The translations under genes were made by a program, and so were the position numbers. The notes beneath the pieces are model-generated. The model ran no database searches. It was not told the origin of the DNA and was given only the letters and a program-made list of their open reading frames with translations. Source: UBA668 sp046052275 (GTDB taxonomy: Bacteria; Actinomycetota; Acidimicrobiia; Acidimicrobiales; Ilumatobacteraceae). Taken from it: a stretch of 5,202 nucleotides of DNA. Where the stretch lies: assembly GCA_046052275.1 (NCBI GenBank), contig JBJOMQ010000184.1, positions 1 through 5,202 of the forward strand, in the 5' to 3' direction. Positions 1-5,202 of the stretch are shown here, in pieces (position 1 is the first letter of the stretch; each line of letters begins with the position of its first letter).

Positions 1-2309
1 CCCAGCGTGGCGATCACCGCTGAGCGGATGTCGAGCCCGTGTGCCGACAGCGCATGCGACACCCTGTACAGCACCATCGGCGCATCGGGGGCACGGACCT
101 CCACGAGCGTGGTCGCGTCTGACTCGGCGTTGCTGACGAGCACCTCCAGCCGAGGCGGCACCGCAGCCACCGCTCGTCGCCGCCGGGCGCGCTGACGCAT
201 CAGCGCGGTCACCGCGTCGCCCACCTCGAACTCACCCGCCACCGCTGCCGATAGTTCGCGGCCGACCACTGTCCAGTCGACGGGCGAGTCACCTGACCGC
301 GCCACCCTGAACTCGTCAATCGCCGTGCCGTCGACGGTGAATGCCGAGGCACCGAGGACGTCGAGGCCGCGGAGCGCCAGGACACCGGCAATTGTCGCGA
401 ACAGGCCTGAGCGGTCGGCTCCCGCGATCCGCACCAGGTCGACGGATCCGTCGGCAACATGCACGACTCGCACCCCGCCCGCACCTGCCGCTGCTGCGAG
501 ATCGGCAAGGTCGGCCGGAACGATGATCTCGACGCGGTCAGGCACCCCGTGGCGGATCACATCGGCAGTCCGGTCGACCAGTTCGTCGACGAGGCTCGCC
601 TTCCAGCTCGACCACGCTGACGGCCCCGTGGCGCGGCTGTCGGCCTCCGTCAGCGCACGCAGCAGCTCGAGCGTGGTGATGTCGCCGACCGCTGCCGACA
701 CATTCGCCGCAGTGCGCGGATCGGCGAGATCTCGACGCGTCGCCGTCTCGGACAGCAGCAGGTGATGCCGCACGAGCTGGGTCACGACCGCTGCGTCAGC
801 CTCGTCGAAGCCCATTCGCGGCAGCACCGTTCCGCACAATTCGATTCCCACCTCGGTGTGGTCGCCGGGTCGACCCTTGCCAAGGTCGTGCAGGAGCGTG
901 CCAACGAGCAGCAGGTCGGGCCGCTTCACGTCGCGGACGAACTCGTTCGCGTTCACCACCGCCTGCAGGAGGTGGTGGTCCACCGTGTAGCGATGGAACG
1001 CATTGCGCTGTGGCCGGCTGCGGACCACCTTCCACTCGGGGAGGAACCTGCTCCAGAGTGCATACCGCTCGAGTGCCTCTGCTGTGGGCACGAGCCACCG
1101 GCCGGAGCCGAGCAGGCTGAGGAACGCCCGGCGCGTCGCCTCGGTCCACGGTTCACCGGGCTCGACGCCCCTGCTGGCAAGCAGGCGCAGCGAACGCGCC
1201 GACATCGGGAGGCCCGCATGCGCCGCGGCAGCGGCAAACCTGAATACCGCCGACTGCTCGTCGAGGTCGGTGCCTGCTGCGATGTGAGCCTCGCCGTCGA
1301 CGACGACCACGCCGGCGGTGATCTCCGGCGGCGAATCGTCCGCATCCGCTGCGACATTCCCCTCGAGGCGAGTAGAGCGGCGGCGCAGCAACGAGCGCTT
1401 GCGCATTCTCGAAGCGCTGCTCGCAGACTCCCCGGGTTCTTCGAGCAGGGCCCCGATCCTCCACCAGAAGCGATCGCTGGCCCACTCGATGGCGTGGGCC
1501 GCGCCGGCAATGGTCAGCATCAGGGCGTCGGCATCCGCATACCCCATCGCCGAAGCCACGCGGTCCTGCTCCTGCAGCAGCAGTGTGTTCGATGCAGTGC
1601 CGGTGGCGCGGTGCAGTTCGCACCGCGCTGCCAGCAGCAGCTCGGCGGCACCGGCCAGGTCGTCGAATGGCTCCTCGAGGGCCGCCACCACATCGGCACG
1701 GCCGGTCTGCAGCGCCCAGCGGACCATGTCGTGGTCGCGCAATCCACCGCGCCCGTCTTTCAGGTCGGGTTCGAGCAGTGACGCAACGGTGCCGGTCCGC
1801 TGCCAGCGCTCCTCGGCAGAGGCCAGCAGACGGGCCAGCCACGCCAGACCGCCCGCCCGCCACTGGCGTTGGGCGTCGGCCAGCGCGCCCGCCGCTGCAC
1901 CCGCATCGCCTGCCACGCACCGCGCCGTCAACAGGCTGGTGGCCGTGTCGAGATCGCTGGCTGCGAGCTGCAGCAGCGACCCCGCCGTGTGCACCGCCTG
2001 GCCCAGCTTCAGGCCGCCATCCCAGAACGGATACCAGAGACGCTCCGCGGCCGTACCGACTGCCCGGTCATCGGCACTGTCGGGGTGGAGCAGCACCACG
2101 TCGATATCGCTCCCGGGGGCGAGCACGCCGCGGCCGTAGCCGCCGGTGGCCAGCAGCGCCCATCCCCCAGGCAGTCCGTCGGCGAGGCTCTCGAACCACG
2201 AGTCGGCCTGCTGGGCGAGTCGGCGGGCGAGCGGGCGCCCCGACATATCGGGATCTCCCACCACCTGCGCACGCATGCGACGGATGGTGGCTGCGTCGAC
2301 GGCAGTCAT
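1..2309 (-). CDS. glnD: PII nucleotidyltransferase / nucleotidyl-removing enzyme GlnD, C-terminal end cut by window edge
   Basis: GlnD attaches a nucleotide to the PII protein (UMP in enterics, AMP in studied actinobacteria) when glutamine is low and removes it when glutamine is high. My translation from the ATG at 2309 is open for 769 codons to the window edge. Nucleotidyltransferase domain: GGYGRG at 56-61 with SDID at 67-70, so D68 and D70 are the metal-binding pair. The GlnD signature PDLKDGRGGLRD lies at 181-192. HD domain: H445, LLHDLGKG at 472-479 (H474, D475), D483-H484 and RHH at 514-516. ACT1 is at about 624-669 with DRSGLF; ACT2 starts at about 734 and is cut off. Family proteins run somewhat longer, so only the end of ACT2 appears missing. 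Start choice: GAGGA lies 6 nt upstream and an in-frame TGA lies 9-11 nt upstream, so no earlier start is possible. It is the third gene of amt-glnK-glnD. Oddities: V62 where Glu is usual, and a degraded ACT2 loop. AMP versus UMP cannot be read from the sequence. Confidence 0.96.
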   Translation of the reverse strand, partial: MTAVDAATIRRMRAQVVGDPDMSGRPLARRLAQQADSWFESLADGLPGGWALLATGGYGRGVLAPGSDIDVVLLHPDSADDRAVGTAAERLWYPFWDGGLKLGQAVHTAGSLLQLAASDLDTATSLLTARCVAGDAGAAAGALADAQRQWRAGGLAWLARLLASAEERWQRTGTVASLLEPDLKDGRGGLRDHDMVRWALQTGRADVVAALEEPFDDLAGAAELLLAARCELHRATGTASNTLLLQEQDRVASAMGYADADALMLTIAGAAHAIEWASDRFWWRIGALLEEPGESASSASRMRKRSLLRRRSTRLEGNVAADADDSPPEITAGVVVVDGEAHIAAGTDLDEQSAVFRFAAAAAHAGLPMSARSLRLLASRGVEPGEPWTEATRRAFLSLLGSGRWLVPTAEALERYALWSRFLPEWKVVRSRPQRNAFHRYTVDHHLLQAVVNANEFVRDVKRPDLLLVGTLLHDLGKGRPGDHTEVGIELCGTVLPRMGFDEADAAVVTQLVRHHLLLSETATRRDLADPRTAANVSAAVGDITTLELLRALTEADSRATGPSAWSSWKASLVDELVDRTADVIRHGVPDRVEIIVPADLADLAAAAGAGGVRVVHVADGSVDLVRIAGADRSGLFATIAGVLALRGLDVLGASAFTVDGTAIDEFRVARSGDSPVDWTVVGRELSAAVAGEFEVGDAVTALMRQRARRRRAVAAVPPRLEVLVSNAESDATTLVEVRAPDAPMVLYRVSHALSAHGLDIRSAVIATL

Positions 2310-2315
2310 CGGATG

Positions 2316-2320
2316 TCCTC
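2316..2320 (-). promoter_or_regulatory. Ribosome binding site of glnD
   Basis: GAGGA on the minus strand, 6 nt before the ATG at 2309. It sits in an octamer, CTGAGGAC, that also precedes amt. It settles the glnD start and indicates that GlnD is translated independently of GlnK, whose stop lies 73 nt upstream. Confidence 0.8.
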
Positions 2321-2382
2321 AGCGTCGTGGCTACCGGCCACCGGGCCCACGCAGTGGGGCACGGCGCGATGCGGCGAGCTGC

Positions 2383-2721
2383 TCAGATCGCGGTCGGCCC
2401 GGTCTCGCCCGTGCGGATGCGCACGAGCGCGTCGACGGGTGTCACCCAGATCTTGCCGTCGCCGATCTTGCCGCTGCGCGCTGCCTCGGCGAGCACGTCG
2501 ACCACTGCGTCGACGCGCCCGTCATCGGTGACGACCTCGATCTTCACCTTGGGGACGAAGTCGATCTGGTACTCCGCGCCGCGGTAGGTCTCGGTGTGAC
2601 CGCCCTGCCGGCCGAAGCCGCGCACCTCGGTGATGGTCATCCCTTCGACACCGGCCGAGCGCAGGGCCGACTTCACGTCGTCGAGCTTGAAGGGCTTGAT
2701 GATGGCAGTGATCAGCTTCAT
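2383..2721 (-). CDS. glnK: PII nitrogen-regulatory signal protein (GlnK/GlnB)
   Basis: PII is a cytoplasmic homotrimer that binds ATP/ADP and 2-oxoglutarate and reports nitrogen and energy state to its partners. When next to amt it typically plugs the ammonium channel under nitrogen excess. The 112-residue length is the family standard. The T-loop signature YRGAEY spans 46-51, with Tyr51 as the modification site used by GlnD. Ligand residues match the classic positions: Q39, K58, K90, R101 and R103. The second PII signature appears as SGKIGDGKIWV at 83-93. The C-terminus RTGETGPTAI is normal. The start gives the canonical MKLITAIIKPFKL. The preceding Shine-Dalgarno is weak (CGAGAC close to the ATG), so translation may be coupled to amt, which ends 25 nt upstream. 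The symbol glnK is preferred over glnB because of the linkage to amt; sequence alone does not separate the two. Confidence 0.97.
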   Translation of the reverse strand: MKLITAIIKPFKLDDVKSALRSAGVEGMTITEVRGFGRQGGHTETYRGAEYQIDFVPKVKIEVVTDDGRVDAVVDVLAEAARSGKIGDGKIWVTPVDALVRIRTGETGPTAI

Positions 2722-2746
2722 GTCGTCTCGTTTCTCGTGTGGCCGG

Positions 2747-3970
2747 TCAGCGCAGTCCGCCGGAGTGGTATGCGGTCTCGCCGTGCAGGGCGAGGTCGAG
2801 GCCGGTCGCCTCGTCGTCGGCGTCGACCCGCACGCCGATGGTCGCCTTCAGCAGCCGCATGATCGCGTAGGTCAGGACGAACGACCACACGATGGCGGCG
2901 AGGTTGGCGAGTGCCTGCTCGGCGAGCAGGCCGGCACCGCCGCCGAAGAAGATGCCCTCGTCGAACTCGGCTCCGAAGAACGACGGGTCGGCGAAGAAGC
3001 CGATCAGCAGCGAACCGAGCAGGCCTCCGACGAAGTGGACGCCCACCACGTCGAGGGCATCGTCGTAGCCGAGCCTGCTCTTCAGCTTCACCGCGTAGCA
3101 GCAGACGACGCCGGCGATGAGGCCGATCCAGATCGGGCTTGCTCCGGCGACGTAGCCAGCACCGGGCGTGATCGCCACCAGGCCGGCGACGATGCCCGAG
3201 GCGGCGCCGAGGTTGGTGGGGTGCCCGTCGCGCCGCCACTCGACGATCACCCATGCAAGGCCACCTGCAGCGGCTGCGAGGAACGTGTTCATGAACGCCT
3301 GCGCAGCAGTGCCGGTGGCCCCGAGTGCCGAGCCGGCATTGAATCCGAACCACCCGAACCACAGGATGCCGGTGCCGATCATCACCAGCGGCATGCTGTG
3401 CGGCGGATGCCCTTCCTGCGGCCATCCCTTGCGCTTGCCGAGCACCAGCACGGCCGCCAGTGCTGCGATGCCTGCGTTGACATGGATCGCCGTGCCGCCG
3501 GCGAAGTCGAGCGAGCCGCGCTGGCCGAGCCAACCGCCGTACACCCACTTGAACACCGGCACGTACACCAGCAATGACCACAGCGGCACGAAGAGCGCCC
3601 ATGCCGAGAACTTCATCCGGTCGGCAACGGCACCGCTGATGAGCGCAGGCGTGATGGCAGCGAACATGCCGAGGAAGGCGATGGTGGCCAACCGGACACC
3701 ACCGTCATCGATGCCGACGCCATCGAGCATCCAGGCATCGAGGTTGCCGATGTAGGAGTTGTCGAGGGGCACCTGCGACAGCGAGTAGCCGATGAGTACC
3801 CACAGGACGGGCACGATCAGCACGCAGTAGAAGTTCATCATCAGCATGTTCAGCACATTTCGCGTGCGGTCCATGCCGCCATAGAAGAAGGCGAGTCCAG
3901 GTGTCATGAACAGCACGAGTGCTGCCGACACCAGGATCCACGCGACATTGCCGTTAGTGGCTGGGTCCAT
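2747..3970 (-). CDS. amt: Ammonium transporter, Amt/MEP/Rh family
   Basis: This inner-membrane trimeric channel takes in ammonium. The protein has 407 residues with about eleven hydrophobic segments (roughly 9-29, 41-64, 93-114, 122-143, 160-178, 193-212, 224-243, 255-272, 276-294, 306-326, 354-375), the usual Amt topology. Conserved elements, with E. coli AmtB equivalents from memory: DFAGGT with D155 (D160), twin histidines H163 and H312 (H168, H318), the phenylalanine gate F103 and F210 (F107, F215), and FNAGS with S214 (S219). The cytosolic tail ends in GLDLALHGETAY, the conserved C-terminal motif that contacts GlnK. Start: the frame stays open upstream to 4165, but the ATG at 3970 has GAGGA 5 nt before it and yields the family-typical N-terminus MDPATNGNVAWILVSAALV. 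The longer start would overlap the divergent gene and add 65 residues unlike Amt. Tyr144 sits where AmtB has Trp148. It is first in the amt-glnK-glnD operon. Confidence 0.96.
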   Translation of the reverse strand: MDPATNGNVAWILVSAALVLFMTPGLAFFYGGMDRTRNVLNMLMMNFYCVLIVPVLWVLIGYSLSQVPLDNSYIGNLDAWMLDGVGIDDGGVRLATIAFLGMFAAITPALISGAVADRMKFSAWALFVPLWSLLVYVPVFKWVYGGWLGQRGSLDFAGGTAIHVNAGIAALAAVLVLGKRKGWPQEGHPPHSMPLVMIGTGILWFGWFGFNAGSALGATGTAAQAFMNTFLAAAAGGLAWVIVEWRRDGHPTNLGAASGIVAGLVAITPGAGYVAGASPIWIGLIAGVVCCYAVKLKSRLGYDDALDVVGVHFVGGLLGSLLIGFFADPSFFGAEFDEGIFFGGGAGLLAEQALANLAAIVWSFVLTYAIMRLLKATIGVRVDADDEATGLDLALHGETAYHSGGLR

Positions 3971-3975
3971 GTCCG

Positions 3976-3980
3976 TCCTC
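3976..3980 (-). promoter_or_regulatory. Ribosome binding site of amt
   Basis: GAGGA on the minus strand, 5 nt before the ATG at 3970, inside the same CTGAGGAC octamer seen before glnD. It decides between the 3970 start and the longer open frame reaching 4165. Confidence 0.8.
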
Positions 3981-4009
3981 AGGGTTGCGTGATGCGGTGG
4001 GAGGACGAT

Positions 4010-4058
4010 GACGTATGCCTGTTTCAGGCGTGTTTCGGGATGCCGACCACACGGTGAA
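4010..4058 (-). promoter_or_regulatory. Candidate GlnR-type nitrogen regulator box upstream of amt
   Basis: Read toward amt, GAAAC occurs at 4036-4032 and again at 4025-4021, exactly 11 nt apart with a 6-nt spacer. In the same 11-nt register, TTCAC lies at 4058-4054, GTCGG at 4047-4043 and ACGTC at 4014-4010. Actinobacterial GlnR sites are described as alternating gTnAC and GaAAC half-sites with 6-nt spacers, that is, an 11-nt period. The two GAAAC blocks and TTCAC fit well; GTCGG and ACGTC fit poorly. The box lies 51-88 nt before the amt start. Assignment to GlnR is inference, because no regulator gene is in the window. Confidence 0.45.
4017..4029. repeat. Short perfect inverted repeat inside the candidate regulator box
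   Basis: GCCTG (4017-4021) and CAGGC (4025-4029) are exact reverse complements separated by TTT. It overlaps one of the GAAAC blocks, so it may be part of the same operator, form a small hairpin in an amt leader, or be chance. Confidence 0.35.
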
Positions 4059-4072
4059 CAGCCTGTGCGGCA

Positions 4073-4094
4073 GCCATTCGGCATGCCGGGTGGC
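4073..4094. promoter_or_regulatory. Candidate operator: 22-bp dyad with perfect 10-bp core
   Basis: The core CGGCATGCCG at 4079-4088 is a perfect palindrome. It is flanked by TT on the left and GG on the right, then by GCCA (4073-4076) and TGGC (4091-4094), which are again exact complements. Nine of eleven pairs are Watson-Crick and the other two are T/G. A symmetric site of this length centred 60 nt before the FrhB-like start and 113 nt before the amt start is what a dimeric regulator would bind. The binding protein is unknown. Confidence 0.4.
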
Positions 4095-4118
4095 GAGGAG
4101 GCCGGGACCCGGCACCTC
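4095..4118. repeat. Interrupted inverted repeat upstream of the FrhB-like gene
   Basis: GAGG (4095-4098) pairs with CCTC (4115-4118), and GCCGG (4101-4105) pairs with CCGGC (4109-4113) around a GAC loop, with a small asymmetric bulge between the two stems. It abuts the 22-bp dyad and ends 25 nt before the ATG at 4144. It could be a second operator or a hairpin in the 5' leader. There is no following T-run, so it is not an intrinsic terminator. Confidence 0.35.
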
Positions 4119-4131
4119 GGAGCGGCGGCGT

Positions 4132-4137
4132 AAGGTG
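4132..4137 (+). promoter_or_regulatory. Ribosome binding site of the FrhB-like gene
   Basis: AAGGTG, one base away from AAGGAG, ends 6 nt before the ATG at 4144. It supports that start over other in-frame starts. Confidence 0.7.
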
Positions 4138-4143
4138 CAGCGC

Positions 4144-5202
4144 ATGACCGACACGTTGCAGACACCCGCGCAGGCCGGCCGCTGGACCGCCCAGTGGAAA
4201 GAGCTCTACGCCGAGGTCATCACCACGGGGCTGTGCACCGGCTGCGCCGGGTGCGTGGTCACCTGTCCGCACGACGTGATCGGCTACGAGCACGTCGAGG
4301 GCAAGTACAAGCCCTTCCACCTCGAGGAGGAGCTGGGACTCGACAACTGCGTGCACGGCGAGAAGGGCTGCACCACCTGCACCCGGGCGTGCCCGCGATT
4401 TGGCGCATGGGAGCCCAGTGCCGACATGCACCTCTTCGGACGGGTGCGTCAGCCCGACGAGATGGCCGGCATCTGGCGCCAGCTGCTGCTCACGCGCGCC
4501 ACCGACAGCGACCAGCACCAGCGCGGGCAGGACGGCGGCTTCGTGTCGGCGATGCTCATCTGGCTGCTCGACAACGATTACATCGAGGCGGCGCTCGTCA
4601 GCGGGGTCGAGGACGACGATGCCTGGAAGGCCAAGCCCGTGCTGGCCCGCAACCGCGACGAGGTGCTGGCCACTGCCGGCAGTCGCTACACCTACTGCGC
4701 CAATCCCCTCGCGCTGCGCGACGCCAAGGAGCAGGGCCTCAGCCGCCTCGCCCTCGTCGGCATGGGCTGCCAGACCAGTTCGCCGCCCACGATGTGGGAC
4801 CGCAAGGCGGGCAAGGTGAGCAAGCCGTTCCTCTTCAACATCGGCCTGCTGTGCAGCAAGACATTCGACGACGCCATCTTCCCAGAGCTCTTCGAGGCCA
4901 AGTACGGGCTGAAGAAGCAGGACATGGTGAAGATGAACATCAAGGGTGTCTTCCAGATCTGGATGCGCGACGGCTCGTACCACGAGATCGACCTCAAGGA
5001 ATGCCACCAGTGGACGCGCGAGGGATGCAAGCACTGTCCCGACTTCGCCGCTGAGCACGCCGACATCTCCACCGGCGGCATCGGCAAGGACAACGACTGG
5101 ACGCTCACCATCGTGCGCACCGAGCTGGGCGAGGAGGTCATCAACCGGATGATCAGCGACGGCGTCATCGAGGCGCGCCCGGCGCAGGAGGACGAGGTGG
5201 CG
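4144..5202 (+). CDS. FrhB/FdhB-family coenzyme F420-linked iron-sulfur flavoprotein, C-terminus cut by window edge
   Basis: The family comprises the beta subunits of F420-reducing hydrogenase and F420-dependent formate dehydrogenase and related reductases (for example plant 7-hydroxymethyl chlorophyll a reductase). They move electrons between Fe-S clusters, a flavin and F420 or another acceptor. Here 353 codons are open with no stop. Residues 31-41 (C-x2-C-x2-C-x3-C-P) and 69-83 (C-x6-C-x2-C-x3-C-P) form a two-cluster ferredoxin-type N-terminus. GQDGGFVSAMLIWLL at 128-142 matches the FrhB N-terminal domain. GMGCQ (206-210), IGLLC (233-237), then C287, C295, C298 and DF...ADISTGGIG (300-314) match the FrhB C-terminal domain and could hold another cluster. 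No signal peptide or membrane segment is visible, so it is likely cytoplasmic. The start has AAGGTG 6 nt upstream. It is divergent from amt, and no hydrogenase or formate dehydrogenase partner is visible. The substrate is unknown, and F420 use is inferred from family membership only. Confidence 0.88.
   Translation, partial: MTDTLQTPAQAGRWTAQWKELYAEVITTGLCTGCAGCVVTCPHDVIGYEHVEGKYKPFHLEEELGLDNCVHGEKGCTTCTRACPRFGAWEPSADMHLFGRVRQPDEMAGIWRQLLLTRATDSDQHQRGQDGGFVSAMLIWLLDNDYIEAALVSGVEDDDAWKAKPVLARNRDEVLATAGSRYTYCANPLALRDAKEQGLSRLALVGMGCQTSSPPTMWDRKAGKVSKPFLFNIGLLCSKTFDDAIFPELFEAKYGLKKQDMVKMNIKGVFQIWMRDGSYHEIDLKECHQWTREGCKHCPDFAAEHADISTGGIGKDNDWTLTIVRTELGEEVINRMISDGVIEARPAQEDEVA

Larger units (their letters stand above)
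3971..4143. promoter_or_regulatory. Divergent promoter region between amt and the FrhB-like gene
   Basis: These 173 nt lie between two divergent start codons and must hold the promoters of both transcription units unless promoters lie inside the coding regions. I see no -35/-10 pair good enough to call on either strand, which is common in high-GC actinobacterial DNA. The region is dense in symmetric and periodic elements (4010-4058, 4017-4029, 4073-4094, 4095-4118), listed separately. No small ORF with a credible ribosome binding site was found in it. Confidence 0.75.

Noticed and set aside
1571..1583. Short CAG-type trinucleotide run
   Set aside because: It has only a few units and is explained by leucine codons in glnD. 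There is no sign of an expandable or regulatory repeat.
762..1781. 339-codon plus-strand open frame opposite glnD
   Set aside because: It is a shadow of glnD: no recognisable domain, arginine- and histidine-rich composition, and the minus-strand frame is open throughout with conserved HD and nucleotidyltransferase motifs.
1..2309. Possible frameshifted or broken glnD, because only short fragments appear as closed open frames in this region
   Set aside because: Direct translation from 2309 gives one uninterrupted frame of 769 codons to the edge. The gene simply lacks its stop codon within the window.
2344..2360. Hairpin in the glnK-glnD gap (CCCAC/GTGGG around a 3-nt loop)
   Set aside because: Only five pairs before a mismatch and no T-run follow on the minus strand, so it is not a terminator. 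A weak attenuator or processing site cannot be excluded but is not supported.
2630..3577. 315-codon plus-strand open frame across glnK and amt
   Set aside because: It lies antisense to two well-conserved genes and its product is low-complexity and unrecognisable.
3971..4165. In-frame extension of amt by 65 codons to a start at 4165
   Set aside because: It would overlap the start of the divergent FrhB-like gene, shows no membrane or Amt-like sequence, and lacks the ribosome binding site that the ATG at 3970 has. The open frame is expected by chance at this GC content.
4024..5058. 344-codon open frame antisense to the FrhB-like gene
   Set aside because: It mirrors the GC-rich third positions of the plus-strand gene, has low-complexity Ala/Leu/Val/His-rich sequence with no motif, and conflicts with a plus-strand frame full of family signatures.

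Overview
The window looks like chromosomal DNA from a high-GC actinobacterium-like organism. It is GC-rich throughout, with strong G/C bias at third codon positions. It holds three complete or near-complete nitrogen-control genes in the order amt-glnK-glnD, an operon order known from actinobacteria such as Corynebacterium. It also holds a gene for a coenzyme F420-type (FrhB/FdhB) iron-sulfur flavoprotein, and F420 is widespread in actinobacteria and archaea. A lineage below phylum level cannot be fixed from the sequence alone. Nothing here suggests mobile DNA: no transposase, integrase, tRNA, CRISPR array or long repeat was seen, and all four genes have similar composition.

Layout. On the minus strand, reading right to left: amt, an ammonium transporter (3970 to 2747); a 25-nt gap; glnK, the PII signal protein (2721 to 2383); a 73-nt gap; then glnD, the PII nucleotidyltransferase/nucleotidyl-removing enzyme (2309 down past the left edge). 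GlnD is open over all 769 codons present and probably lacks only the end of its last ACT domain. On the plus strand, a divergent gene from 4144 to beyond the right edge encodes the FrhB/FdhB-family protein (353 residues seen, no stop reached). The two start codons are separated by a 173-nt intergenic region (3971-4143).

How the genes work together. Amt carries ammonium across the membrane. GlnK senses ATP/ADP and 2-oxoglutarate and binds Amt when nitrogen is plentiful. GlnD senses glutamine through its ACT domains and modifies or de-modifies GlnK, most likely at Tyr51, which is present. This is a standard nitrogen-sensing module with its catalytic residues in place. The divergent redox protein has no established link to nitrogen control. 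Its placement is a lead, not a conclusion.

The least ordinary part is the divergent region. It contains two GAAAC elements 11 nt apart, reading toward amt, which resembles the a/b half-site layout of actinobacterial GlnR boxes. It also contains a 22-bp dyad with a perfect 10-bp core and a further short inverted repeat next to the FrhB-like gene. I did not find a convincing undescribed system. The findings are modest leads on regulation and on a few non-consensus residues.
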